64,000 nt of DNA. Source: Tetracentron sinense (taxonomy: Eukaryota; Streptophyta; Magnoliopsida; Trochodendrales; Trochodendraceae). This document shows positions 49,601 through 58,251 of the stretch, in pieces. Every line of letters starts with the position of its first letter. The first letter of the stretch is position 1. The stretch lies in contig CM026551.1 of NCBI GenBank assembly GCA_015143295.1, positions 10,746,499-10,810,498 of the forward strand. The letters run 5' to 3'. The notes beneath the pieces are model-generated. The model did not search any database and was not told where the DNA came from. It was given only the letters and a program-made list of their open reading frames with translations. Both the position numbers and the translations under genes were made by a program.

Positions 49601-52600
49601 TTTCGCTTTGCTTCTCGTTTTCGTTTCTCGCTCTGGTAACTATGTTGTATACTACTACACCGCTTGCAGGCTTGGGTATAAATACAACATTAACTATATG
49701 AAATTAAAGAAAAACCCGACGGACAAAGACAAAGACTTGAATTACAGTAGTCTTTGGGAGTCTTTGGGAATAGGTTGAAAGAGAAGGTGGAAAGTTGCAT
49801 GTAATTGAGAATTTTTCAGAAGATAGAAAGTAGTTGGAAGATGGAAACTCTGGCTCTTGGTGTCGAGTCTTGTAACATTTAGAGAGAGAAGAGGGGCATA
49901 GGAAAGACAAAAAGTTTGTTAGATATTAAATTGTTGGGAGACGAAAAATTTGACTGATTTTGGAAACGTGCCTTTGAAAAGGGTTGGAACTTGGGGATGA
50001 ATAGTTATTTTTTATAGAAGTGGGTGAATAATGCTATTGTGGTGGGCCCCATTGAATGAAAAAGGTGTGAGGATGTGGTAAAATAAAGCAAAAATAAATA
50101 ACAATGAGGGGTGCCACATGTAGGCACCTCTATTCTATAAGATACAGTATAATGAGTACTTTTCACTACTGGATTTTATTCATATATTAAACATTTTGTA
50201 GGAGGATTTAGAAGTTTCTCTATAAACAGAGTAAGAAAGGAAACGAACAAATAACTGTTTATCTGTTCCGCGAAAATCATCTATTTTACCAATTAAAATA
50301 ACATACAATACTCATATGGTGGAAAATAAATACTCAAATATTGTATTTTAATCTTGTCAGAGAATCAAAGGCATTCAATGAACTCATGAATACTATCCTC
50401 CTTTCGTAGTAAAGTTGCGACATATTCCTCATCTATTTCTCTTCTGCGATCCATGATCTCCTATAGAGTTTGGGGTTGAACCTTGGTCCAGCCTGTGCAA
50501 TTTCCTCTATCATATTCATGAACTGAGGATAGAAGAAGCATTTGCAGGTACTTTGTTGAAGAAGCACTGCACATGTAAGGCTTACATTCCATGGACCTGT
50601 ATGCTATTTTAATATGCTTTGAAGCATTTTGCAAGTGCTAAGCCTCGAGGATGATTCGAGGCATATGCCCCAAATGTTTTTTTAATGACTTTGTTTTGAA
50701 GTAAATCAATACAGAATAATATAGATCCATGGATATCATTCAAAATTTATGGATCTATGGTTATTACAACCTATTCTACCTATTGACCATAGAAAGCCCA
50801 AAACTTGAGGTTTGAAACCTAGGGTTTCAAGATTTAAATGTTTGGATTTGAAGCTTGTTTCTTGGTTTCAATTAAAAAATGGATTACCGAAATAGCGTGT
50901 AGGAGAGAGGAAAGAAAAAGAGAAAAAGTAGGGTATTGAAATTGTTAAATAGCCAGCCGTTATGGTTGGCATTATGTAAAGGCCGTATCGGCCATTAGTG
51001 GATTTTCCGTTACATAAAGCTGATGTGACGTTATGCAACTTTATGAGCTTTTTATCGTGTAACATGGCGTAGCCTTGCGAAACCATTACATAGTGGTTTC
51101 GGCAATTTTTGATACCATGGACGTGATAGTTAAGAAGACAAGCTTTTAGTTAAATATTAATTGTATGTTTTGTTTTTCCTCAAACTTATGGATGAATCCA
51201 TGAACACCACATGTAATTCCAACACTTATGGTTATATATATGCAATTGCAAGATAGATCAACTCAAAATAATCAATCTGTCTAGATGGGAGCATGCATAT
51301 GTCAAGATGAAAATTTAAATCTGCCTGCCTCCCCCCATGGATTGTAGATTCGTGAAGTAGGAGTAAGACTAAGCTCTAGGCAGAGGAATCTAGATTGTAA
51401 AGAATTTTTAGACTCCAATTTTCTTTTATTGATTTTTGTTAATAGGACTGCCAAGAAACCAGCTAGAGGTTTCTTATCAAAAAAAAGAAAGAAAGAAAGA
51501 AAGAAAGAAAACAGTTCTTTGGATTTTTCCATCCTATGATGGGTCTTAGCTCACCAAAATCGTTGCAGCTCAATACTTAAGTCTGATTCTGAAATTAGCA
51601 TGGAGCTAAGGCCTTTAATCTTGAGAGGATATGTGGCACATTGCTGCATGGATTGTTGGGCTCTTGATGGGTTGTACTTGATCTTCTTTACTGCATCAAG
51701 TCAAACTTGGCTGGGTTCAATCTGTCCAATTTTCACAGGTTCAAGTGGTGGCAGGGGCGGAGCCAGGATTTTTGGCCGGGGGGGCTAATGGTAAGGTGTG
51801 GGGGTTCGGGGGCGTAGGCCCCGAAAAAAAAATTAGTGCCAAGTTTGTGGGTCATCTCATCTCTTTGTCTGTTGGTAAAGAATATAGTTTTGAGTAATGA
51901 TGATTAGCGGACCGGCTGCTTAACTTACCGTCGTGTCCTCGTCCCTTTTAACACTCCTTTAATCCTAATTAAGGTTACCAAAATTAAATTTAAGATTTTT
52001 ATTGTTTTTTTCTTCTAAAAAACTAGGTTGGATTGCTTAACTCTATGGGTGAGTGAATCTTAACCACAATTGGTAAGTGTTAAAGAGGGCCGTGGACCAA
52101 TGAGGACCGGCCATTTCATTACATGATGGAAAACACTGGTAATTTAAGCATTTTCATATGCCTACGCCATCTTAAATTAAATAATATAAATATATAAAAA
52201 AAATTTCTTCTCAAAATGTTCAGGGGGGGCTTAGATCCCCCACCACCACCCGGCTTTGCCCTTGCTCATTGGCCACACCCACATTACACTATACAATAAA
52301 AAAAAATCCCAAAAGTTGAGGGGGGGCTTCAGCCCCCCCGGGCCCCATGTGGCTCCGCCCCTGAGTGGTGGTAACATCATGGACTAAGAACTTCATTTAA
52401 AAGTTATATTAATTGTATAAATCATGATTATGTACTGTCCTTCCTCGGTTTTCTTTCCAGAGGAGCTCCGCCTTCTATACATCAATGCTGTATAGAAATC
52501 TCGACAAAAAATGTCTTTAGACTTGAGCACCACAAACGTGTGGATTATGCGTTGATTTTGGTGATATTCCCGAATGTTGTTTACTTTAAAGACATGCTGT

Positions 52601-55600
52601 AGAGGAGGTGGGCCCCAATATGATCCCTTCTTGGTGTTTAATCACGAGGAGAGCCAGAAACTGAATGAAGTGAGCAGTGTAATCAAAGTGTCCAAGTGAT
52701 GCCTAGGCGATAGGGGGGTTCCCTAGGCGAGGCAATGCCTAGGCATTTTTATTAGGCGATGCCTAGGCGACCAAAATGTATTTATTTTGTTTACATTATA
52801 TAATATTATTTAAGAATTATTGAGTGCCTCCCTAGATCATGAACTTGGCGATAGGGGTCCTGGCTAGGCGAGGCGGTGGCCTAGGCGACATTTTGGCTAC
52901 ACTGGAACTGAGTAATTTATTTTCTCCAGTTTCTTCTTTGTGTTTTTATTCAAGGCAGTTATTTAATCCGGAGAATTGAGATATGAGGAGAGAAGGAGAA
53001 GGAGGAGCTGATACTGAAAACGCTATTCACATAAGAGAGTAATCTGTGACAATTCTGTGTTTATGTTTCCTGATTTGTACTTATGAGTGCATAAAATTCA
53101 ATGGATTTTACATTTGGAGTGTTCCGATTGGTGTTAATTTCTTAGTTCATTTTGATTTTGACTTTATCTGACACAAATACGGTAATCAGTTAGTATTGTG
53201 TTCCGAAGGGTAAAGGAATTATATCTGTTGTCCAAAGTTTTAAAACGGCAAGGTGTGAGGTGAGGCATTTGGACCTAATACCTCACGCTTCCTCATTTTG
53301 TAGATAAAAAATAATTAGAAATTAGAAAAAATTGCAATATATATATATAGAAGTGCTAAACAAATTATTCAATCATCGTTTATCAAGAAAAGTAAGTCTC
53401 AGAAAGGCAAGCAAAAGCTGCAATCTAAATATACATTTCTATTCATATACTTATTGCAAAATAGATGATGCTTTGTCATCAATTCATGTACTACATTTTG
53501 GATTCCAAGAGACAACTGCAAAGAATTCTTGAAGAGGGACAAATGAAGAAAGAAAAAATAATTTCAAAAGCCATAAGTTATGCAGTTAGAACCCAAATTT
53601 AGGTTGACGTATGCCTTAGTTATAAAGAGAGTCACTAGGCGTGGGACAATTATCTCATGTGAATCTCACACTATGAGGTGTGAGCCTCAAGGTTAAGCCT
53701 CTTTAAGCCCCGCCCGGGGCGAGCCTTGTGGCGTAAGTCTCACATGCCTTTTAAAACACTGATCTGTAAAACATTCTCCAAACGAATGTTAGTCATTTAC
53801 TCATCCCACTGATGTCAGATTTACTCTTTAATCTTAGGGTTGATGTTCTGCAGATGACAGTTGCATTTTGTGTTTGTCCAGTAATTTCCTTACAGAATGC
53901 TTACCTATGTGGATATCCTGTTTGCTAAATTTATGAATACTTTTCCTTTATTCCAAGTGCATTGAAACTCGAGTGTAGTGTTGATCTCATTTTAGTTGCT
54001 GCAGTGAGTTGAGAGTTCCTTTCCAACTTCCAAGAAACTTTTCTAGTGACTAAAGTTCATATCCAATGATAGTTAAAGGGACAATGTTTTAGGTTGGACT
54101 TTCAATTGTACATTGATTCTCTATTTACACCACCTCAAGCCAAAGCATTGTCTAACTGGATAGCCCCTTTAAAGTACATTTACGCAAAGTTATTCCTGTA
54201 CTCCCATTCTGATTTCAGCAGTCTTGATGGAGATCGAATCAGAGCCAATTGTGATTGAACTCGGGGTGAATTCAATCTCACCCACAGGCCAACACGTTTC
54301 CCTTTTAATCCCAATTAACTGTGGTTAAGATTCACTAACCCTTGGGGTTCAACTGTGTAATCTTAGTTTTTTTAAAATATATTGAAAAAAATATTATCTT
54401 TAAGGGTTAAAAATTCTTAACCACGGAACACTTTTTAAATATTTTTTTTCTTCTAAAAACCAACATTATATTGTTGAACCCCAAGGGTTAGTGAATCTTA
54501 ACCACAATTTATAGGGGTTAAAGGGACACGTGTTGGCCTGTGGCCTGTGGGTGCGATTGAATTCTCTCTGAGTTCAATTGAAATTGGCTCTGATTCGATC
54601 TCCTCGTCTTGATGGTACCCTTCCTACTCTCTAGAACATGCTTAGGACCTTATGTTCCTATTCTTTTGATCTCTTTATAGCGATTTAATTGCATATAATA
54701 CTTAATTTTCATATAATAAGGTTAACTTATTGGTACTATTTAGAGTTTGAATCATGTTGCCAATTTACCATATGATTTGCTGTACTTCACTGTCTGATCA
54801 GTTGGCTTGCATCTATGATGCATGTGCTCTGTCAGTACTCTGATGCTCTTACAACCCATCATTATCAGATTCAGGAAACTGATGAAGCAAGGAAGAAGTT
54901 CTCAAATGCGAAGTCTATTTCATCAGCCCAATTTTTTGGAGATCAAAACAAATCAGGTGACATGGAAGCTCAAGCTTCCTTGCAGAAGTTTTCGGTATGT
55001 GCAGCTAGTTACCATCAATGTTATAGTTTGGCAATATTACAAACTTGTTAGAAAAGGTGAACTCTGTATCTACTTGCAAGTCGCAGTTTTTTGAGGATTC
55101 TTCAACTTCCCTCATGAAGGGAATTCTTAGATCAAAACCCATTGGATCTTTTCATAGTAACTGATTCCATTCTGCCTGTACTGATCTTATCTAATCAGGA
55201 GTAGGATCAAGGAAGGCATCTTTATTTCCCCTTCTTTATGGATTCAAGTTCATTAACCTTTTTGTGGATTTCTGACTGATCTATATATCATTTCTATTTT
55301 TTTTTTATAGAGTTCAACAGCCATCTCCAGCTCTGATCTTTTTGGTCACGATGTGGATGATTCCCGACTTGACTTAACTGCAGCTGACCTCATCAACCGT
55401 TTCTCTTTCCAGGTATATGCATTGTGAGTTTGTTGTGTTTCCAGTTGCTGACCTTAAAATTGATAAATTAGAACAATCAAGCAGAAGGTTGTGCTTGTCA
55501 TGTTAAAGTCTCATTCTTGCTAGAACATGTCTGCTTGCTCTTGAAATTAAGATATATATATAAATATATATATATGATGACTAGTTGATACCTTATTTCA

Positions 55601-55764
55601 CTCGGAACCTTGGACTGAGCTTATTTTGGCTTAATCTTTTTGTTTTGCCTCTGCAGGCATCACAGGATATCTCATCCCTTAAGAATATTGCAGGAGATAC
55701 TGGGAAGAAACTCACTTCCCTGGCATCCAGTTTTATGACGGATCTTCAGGATAGAATCCTCTGA
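37685..55764 (+). CDS. AGD8/9: ARF GTPase-activating protein, AGD8/9 (ArfGAP2/3, Glo3) type
   Basis: Seven exons: 37685-37753, 37906-38024, 44945-45383, 45494-45754, 54869-54994, 55311-55412, 55657-55764. All junctions are GT-AG and the frame is kept, giving 407 residues, close to plant AGD8/9. The zinc finger is Cys25-x2-Cys28-x16-Cys45-x2-Cys48, followed by the catalytic arginine finger Arg53 (CIDCSAAHR). [16 protein letters not shown] and [16 protein letters not shown] complete the ArfGAP fold by about residue 110. The C-terminal part has the ISSxxxFG repeats typical of ArfGAP2/3-Glo3 (SISSAQFFG at 312-320, AISSSDLFG at 342-350), which link the protein to coatomer. It should stimulate GTP hydrolysis on ARF in COPI traffic at the Golgi. 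Introns 2 (6.9 kb) and 4 (9.1 kb) are swollen by insertions. Exon 5 has two in-frame acceptors 6 nt apart (54869 or 54875), so 405 or 407 residues. Confidence 0.93.
38025..39396. other. ARF-GAP intron 2, 5' part
   Basis: Mostly unannotatable intron sequence. A CT run lies at about 38505-38528. CCTAGGCGCCCAGGTGCTC-like text at 38820-38910 is a degenerate relative of the MITE pair at 45823 and 52676. Confidence 0.45.
39397..40382. mobile_element. Outer hAT-like element in intron 2
   Basis: Starts CCAAGGATTTAAAACCAG and ends GATTTTTATTACCAT, weakly inverted. The flanks ACACTCGG and GCACTCGA share six central bases. Subterminal text such as AACCGAAACCACTATGTATC and CCGAAATCGATATGTATCGA places it with the CATGGTTTAAAA family. 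It is interrupted by the MITE at 39815-40260. Confidence 0.55.
39815..40260. mobile_element. hAT-like MITE nested in another MITE
   Basis: A perfect 8-bp duplication CCGATATG flanks it (39807-39814 and 40261-40268). The termini are TAGGGCTGTAAACGGATCGG and, inverted, TAGGGCTGTCACTGGATCGG. The interior has repeated GGATCAGATC-like text. The host sequence is the hAT-like element at 39397-40382. Confidence 0.92.
41336..41665. mobile_element. hAT-like MITE in intron 2
   Basis: The flanks GGATAGGA and GGATGGGA match at 7 of 8 bases. The inner ends contain ATAGTTATCATG and, inverted, ATAGTTACCAAGTC, with TTCACGAA/TTCGAGGTGAA-type text near both. No coding is seen. Confidence 0.6.
42010..43136 (+). 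pseudogene. 5'-truncated L1-type LINE remnant
   Basis: The frame at 42046-42261 reads [20 protein letters not shown] then [14 protein letters not shown], matching the zinc-binding region after plant LINE reverse transcriptases (zf-RVT). It resumes after a MITE insertion at about 42902 with [17 protein letters not shown] from the same domain. The tail ends in an AT run, TTTGTTTGGATTATCGATAA and an A-tract at about 43127-43135, as plant L1-like LINEs do. The 5' edge is approximate. Confidence 0.75.
42269..42848. mobile_element. hAT-like MITE nested in the LINE
   Basis: The flanks GTTCAAAC and ATTCAAAC match at 7 of 8 bases. The ends are CAAGGTTTAAAAAAATGG and, inverted, CATGGTTTAAAAAATCATCG. 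The subterminal region carries the palindrome-rich TTACGTAACGCCGTTACGTA. It splits the zf-RVT region of the LINE at 42010-43136. Confidence 0.9.
43541..44944. other. ARF-GAP intron 2, 3' part
   Basis: No element with definable ends. TATGTATGTGGATAAAT-type text at 43900-43930 forms an imperfect inverted repeat with 43845-43900. The exon 3 acceptor is TTTTTTTTCATCCAG before 44945. Confidence 0.5.
45823..46044. mobile_element. CCTAGGCGA-type MITE, copy A (intron 4)
   Basis: Starts AGTGTAGTCAAATTGTTGGC, followed by TAGGCGATGCCTAGG and TCGCCTCGCCTCGCC. It matches the inverted right end of the element at 52676-52903. The right edge (ACTTTTACTACATTGG) is approximate. Confidence 0.65.
46272..46400. 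repeat. 68-bp tandem duplication
   Basis: GAAATAAAAAAGACAAAATA and GAAATAAAAAAGAAAAAATA start two units, both followed by AGAATGACAAAATAAAA and TGATTCAGGCT. The units lie near the presumed 3' end of the candidate Helitron. Confidence 0.85.
46810..47804. mobile_element. 995-bp hAT-like element with perfect duplication
   Basis: GTCTCATT flanks both sides (46802-46809 and 47805-47812). The ends are CATGGTTCAAAATATCGG and, inverted, CATGGTTTAAAATATTGA. TATCGGTATCGG-type text fills the subterminal parts. No transposase frame remains. Confidence 0.93.
47896..48096 (+). repeat. tRNA-derived SINE with 13-bp target duplication
   Basis: Contains an A-box-like TGGCTAGGACC and a B-box-like GAGTTTGAATCC, and ends in a nine-A tail. 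The flanks AATGAAATCCCTT (47883-47895) and AATGAAACCCCTT (48097-48109) match at 12 of 13 bases. Confidence 0.88.
48133..48868 (-). pseudogene. Exon-like captured gene fragment, source unknown
   Basis: Minus strand. A last exon at 48133-48515 follows a CTCAG acceptor and reads [20 protein letters not shown], then [14 protein letters not shown]. After one frameshift it continues [37 protein letters not shown] and a Gly/Ser/His-rich tail to TAA at 48133-48135. A 61-nt exon-like piece at 48601-48661 ([17 protein letters not shown]) has AG and GT at its borders, and a diverged duplicate lies at about 48739-48793. A possible first exon begins at ATG 48866-48868 ([19 protein letters not shown]). Codon-like texture over several exons argues for a former gene. 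I do not recognise the family, and the frameshift argues that it is not functional here. Confidence 0.55.
49253..49650. mobile_element. Degenerate GGAAGC-rich MITE
   Basis: The left part (GGGAAGCTCGCTTCTTAGGA) and the right part (GCTTCCCGCTTTCGCTTTGC) show inverted similarity. Inner edges such as AAGCTATGTACAGGG and CTCTGGTAACTATG suggest the ends. No target duplication could be fixed. Confidence 0.45.
50143..51743. other. ARF-GAP intron 4, middle part
   Basis: The right end of a CATGGTTT-type hAT element is visible at about 51060-51119 (CGAAACCATTACATAGTGG, ending GATACCATGG), but its left end is not found. A GAAA microsatellite lies at about 51483-51510. No coding was found. Confidence 0.45.
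51752..52363. mobile_element. hAT-like MITE, ends CAGGGGCGGAGCCA
   Basis: A perfect 8-bp duplication AGTGGTGG flanks it (51744-51751 and 52364-52371). The termini are CAGGGGCGGAGCCAGGATTT and, inverted, CAGGGGCGGAGCCACATGGG. Subterminal GGGGGGGCT and AGCCCCCCC runs mirror each other. A smaller element carrying the shared module sits inside at about 51895-52110. Confidence 0.93.
51895..52110. mobile_element. Module-bearing element nested in a MITE
   Basis: The left edge has GCGGACCGGCTGCTTAAC and the right edge GGACCAATGAGGACCGGCC, partly inverted. Between them are CTCGTCCCTTTTAACACTCC, AGGTTGGATTGCTTAACTC and GTGAATCTTAACCACAATT, the shared module. The exact ends are uncertain. Confidence 0.5.
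52676..52903. mobile_element. CCTAGGCGA-type MITE, copy B (inverted to copy A)
   Basis: Begins AGTGTAATCAAAGTGTCC and ends CATTTTGGCTACACT. Repeated GCCTAGGCGA occurs near both ends. Its orientation is opposite to the copy at 45823-46044 in the same intron. Confidence 0.75.
53231..53761. mobile_element. hAT-like MITE in intron 4
   Basis: The flanks ATCTGTTG and ATCTGTAA share six bases. The ends are TCCAAAGTTTTAAAACGGC and, inverted, CAGTGTTTTAAAAGGCATG. Subterminal GTGAGGTGAGGC mirrors GAGCCTTGTGGCG-type text. The frame at 53332-53532 inside has no motif. Confidence 0.7.
54231..54605. mobile_element. Palindromic MITE with 10-bp target duplication
   Basis: GTCTTGATGG lies at 54221-54230 and 54606-54615. 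The arms AGATCGAATCAGAGCCAATT and, inverted, the same text, continue through CCCACAGGCCAACACG and GTGGTTAAGATTCACTAACC for well over 120 bp. The centre is A/T-rich. It carries the shared module, with a G-box (GACACGTG) in the right arm. Confidence 0.9.
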
Positions 55765-56403
55765 GGAAGATTCATCATCATCAGATTCTGATGTGTGCAT
55801 TCTCAAGAATCTCTGAAGAACTCCCTATGATACCAGACAATTTCTAGTACATGTTAAAAGAGCTTGTTATAAATTCTTTTGGAAGATGAAAATAGGATTT
55901 AAATTCTCCAAGTTGCTGCTTGGGCGGGTGGAATTAATATTTGAAATTTGATATATGTCCAGTCTTGCACGTTTTAGTATGGATTATCAGTTTCCATTGT
56001 TGGGCCAATCCCAAGTTTCATACTGCCCTCTGTATTAAGAGTTAGGTTGAAGTTGAAATGATCAGCATTACAATATTACATGTTTTAGGGGTTAAAACTG
56101 TTGTGCATCTGTTTCCATCTTTTCCTTCATTAGATTTTAAAAAAAAAAAAAAAAGTCTGTATCTGGGAAGTTTTTCTAGTGATCAGCCTCGAAATATTAT
56201 TGTTAAGACTTGTTACACAGGAACCCTAGAACCGTGCGCACTGGTTTGGGATTGTTTAGGCAGAGATCGACAATAGGAAAAAGTAACCTACGAATGATTA
56301 CCCCTTGACCGTACTTTTTCTACATGAATTGGCACACCTTGGAGTGAAAATTTTCTTTAGAGCAGACTTTCAATCCCCTGCTCCACCAGCTTTAATGCTT
56401 TAA
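55765..56403. other. ARF-GAP 3' UTR and flank
   Basis: The first few hundred bases after the TGA are the likely 3' UTR. No certain polyadenylation signal was identified by eye. An A-tract lies at 56139-56153. Confidence 0.5.
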
Positions 56404-56419
56404 TCCTCTCGTCATTCCA

Positions 56420-56540
56420 CACCACACCCCGCCTCTTGTGCCAATGGTGGGGTGTGGCCTCTCTTCTGCGTGAGGTCTTAGGATCCATTTCCTGGGTGAT
56501 GAGTAGCAAGAACTCCAAGATATCCTCCAACAAAAAAAAG
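56420..56540 (+). repeat. Short SINE with perfect 16-bp target duplication
   Basis: TCCTCTCGTCATTCCA flanks it at 56404-56419 and 56541-56556. It starts CACCACACCCCGCCTCTTGT and ends in an eight-A tail. It shares text with the SINE at 32155-32345. Confidence 0.92.
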
Positions 56541-56637
56541 TCCTCTCGTCATTCCAACTCAGATGAAGGGGTCATTATAGTTATTTATTTTATTATTATT
56601 ATTATTATCATTTAGCTACTGTTAGTAGCATCCGGTA

Positions 56638-56857
56638 GGGGGCTGGATTTGATCTGGCTCTCGCCTGACCAAAATCATCCTGCTTCTACATAACACGGTG
56701 ACATGTGGTGATAAAAAGGGGAGAAATATCAATTGGGGAGAAGTCAAAAAACAGGGGAGGTAATAAAATGACTTCTCCCCTATTTATCGCCACATGCTGG
56801 ATGTTTTGTGGAGGCTGGATGATTTTGGTCTGGTGAGAGCCAGATCAAATCCAGCCC
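56638..56857. mobile_element. Palindromic MULE-like MITE
   Basis: The arms GGGGCTGGATTTGATCTGGC and, inverted, the same text, continue through GACCAAAATCATCC. The flanks CATCCGGTA and CATCAGGTT match at 7 of 9 bases. Inner TGACTTCTCCCCTATTTATC mirrors GGGGAGAAGTCA. Confidence 0.85.
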
Positions 56858-57002
56858 CATCAGGTTGTGGTTAGCAGCGGGGATCAAGTTGTACCACAAT
56901 GGGAGTGGATACCAAGACCTCTCTTAGAAGTATGGGGTCCCGATTATGATGTAATTCATTGTTTGCTTTGAAATAGGTTTAAGAATTCAATACTTATCTA
57001 CA

Positions 57003-57154
57003 AGCCTAACCATATGAATTTATAGGAATCAATTCTTAATGTTAATGGTTGAGATTTTGTTATGTGTACTTGGAGTAATGTAGCCTAACCAAATGAATTT
57101 AGAGGAATCTATTCTTAATGGTTGAGATTTTGTTACGTGTACTTGGAGTAATGT
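57003..57154. repeat. Tandem duplication, about 79 and 73 bp
   Basis: GCCTAACCATATGAATTTAT and GCCTAACCAAATGAATTTAG start two units at 57003 and 57082. Both run to GTACTTGGAGTAATGT. A second small duplication (TAAGTAATTTTAAAAGTAC) follows at about 57277 and 57328. Confidence 0.85.
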
Positions 57155-57384
57155 GATAAGGAGTAATGTGGTAGTAGAGCATGTACCATTTCGTTGTATA
57201 ATTTCTCATTTGCTATTATCAATTTTATTCATATGCTTGAGTTGTGTTTTATGCAAGAAAGGTTTTCATACGTTTTTAAGTAATTTTAAAAGTACAATAA
57301 ATAAATGAAGAAATAATTCATATTTCTAAGTAATTTTAGAAGTACAATAAGGAAGTAAACAAACAATTCTGCATATGGCAATTG

Positions 57385-57548
57385 CTTTCCAGTGTTGGGT
57401 TCGACTTCTCATTCCCCCTTCGGGGCCAGTCCCGCATGGATTTTCTTGGCTTACCTGGTGTGGCCGGGTTGCAATCTCTCGTCGCACCCTCAGGAAATAT
57501 TCCTTACCCAAAGGGTTGGGGACATCCTGAGTTTCCAAAAACCACATT
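57385..57548 (+). repeat. SINE copy, 5' truncated
   Basis: B-box-like GGGTTCGACTTCTC at about 57398, then CCCTTCGGGGCCAGTCCCGC. The flanking GCAATTGC occurs at 57377-57384 and 57549-57556, a likely target duplication. This copy shows the uninterrupted sequence that is split in the SINE at 627-1318. Confidence 0.75.
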
Positions 57549-57587
57549 GCAATTGCCGAAAAAAAAAAAAAACACATGGAATCATCT

Positions 57588-57808
57588 ACGGTTATAACCG
57601 GACTCCTTGGAGTCTAGTTGCAACACAAATGCCTTTTTAAGTGTTTTTAACTCTAATCATAAAATTAATATTTTTTTTTAAACCAAGGTTAGATGATTGA
57701 ATCTTAAAGGTTAGTAAATCTTAATCACAATTAATCATAATTAAAGGTACTAAAAGAGACACGTGTTGACTTATAAGACTAACAGGACTCCAAGGAGTAA
57801 GGTTATAA
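57588..57808. mobile_element. TIR element carrying the shared module
   Basis: The left end GGTTATAACCGGACTCCTTG and the right end CTCCAAGGAGTAAGGTTATA are inverted relatives. The interior has CAAGGTTAGATGATTGAATC, GTAAATCTTAATCACAATT and GACACGTGTTGAC. The target duplication is unclear. Confidence 0.65.
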
Positions 57809-58251
57809 ACTTATTTTTAATGTTTTTTTAATAAATATTTATAATATATTTATTTACATGATTAATATAAGTAAACCAAACTAAGGAACTAAGCGAACCG
57901 AGAAACGAATTCTTTTATCATATTCCTACCGAATCAGGTTCACTCTAAAGTGACGAATTGCTAACCCGAATTCGAACAAAGCGAATAGACGAACTAGATA
58001 ACATTAGATAGAACGATAGAGAATTACAAGTCAAAAACGAACATATGGATAACGATGTGGGTGTAAATGGATACGAATATTATAATATTATCCACCTGAT
58101 TCGTTTCCTAATAATAGTTTTACTATTTGTTTGCTTGGGTGTAAATGGTACATATTATCGGATTCGTTTACAAATAAGTAATTTTGGACACAAATTCATA
58201 TATAGAAATATCCAATTTAATAATATCTAACCAATTATAATAATGAGGTTA
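57809..58251. other. Intergenic, nothing recognised
   Basis: AT-rich with CGAATTCG-type text. No gene. Confidence 0.4.

Larger units (their letters stand above)
46241..50142 (-). mobile_element. Candidate gene-capturing Helitron in ARF-GAP intron 4
   Basis: The minus-strand 5' end reads TCTTATAGAATAGAGGTGCC after an A. The 3' side has a hairpin-like GCACGGGGTCTTTGCGTTA ending before T, comparable to the GCGGGGTGTTTGCTAG end of the Helitron at 2046, although the CTRR is degenerate. Two tandem copies of a roughly 68-bp unit lie near the 3' end (46272-46400). Minus-strand exon-like sequence at 48133-48868 has the same orientation, as captured genes in Helitrons often do. A hAT-like MITE, a SINE and another MITE are inserted in it. 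The ends are tentative. Confidence 0.4.
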
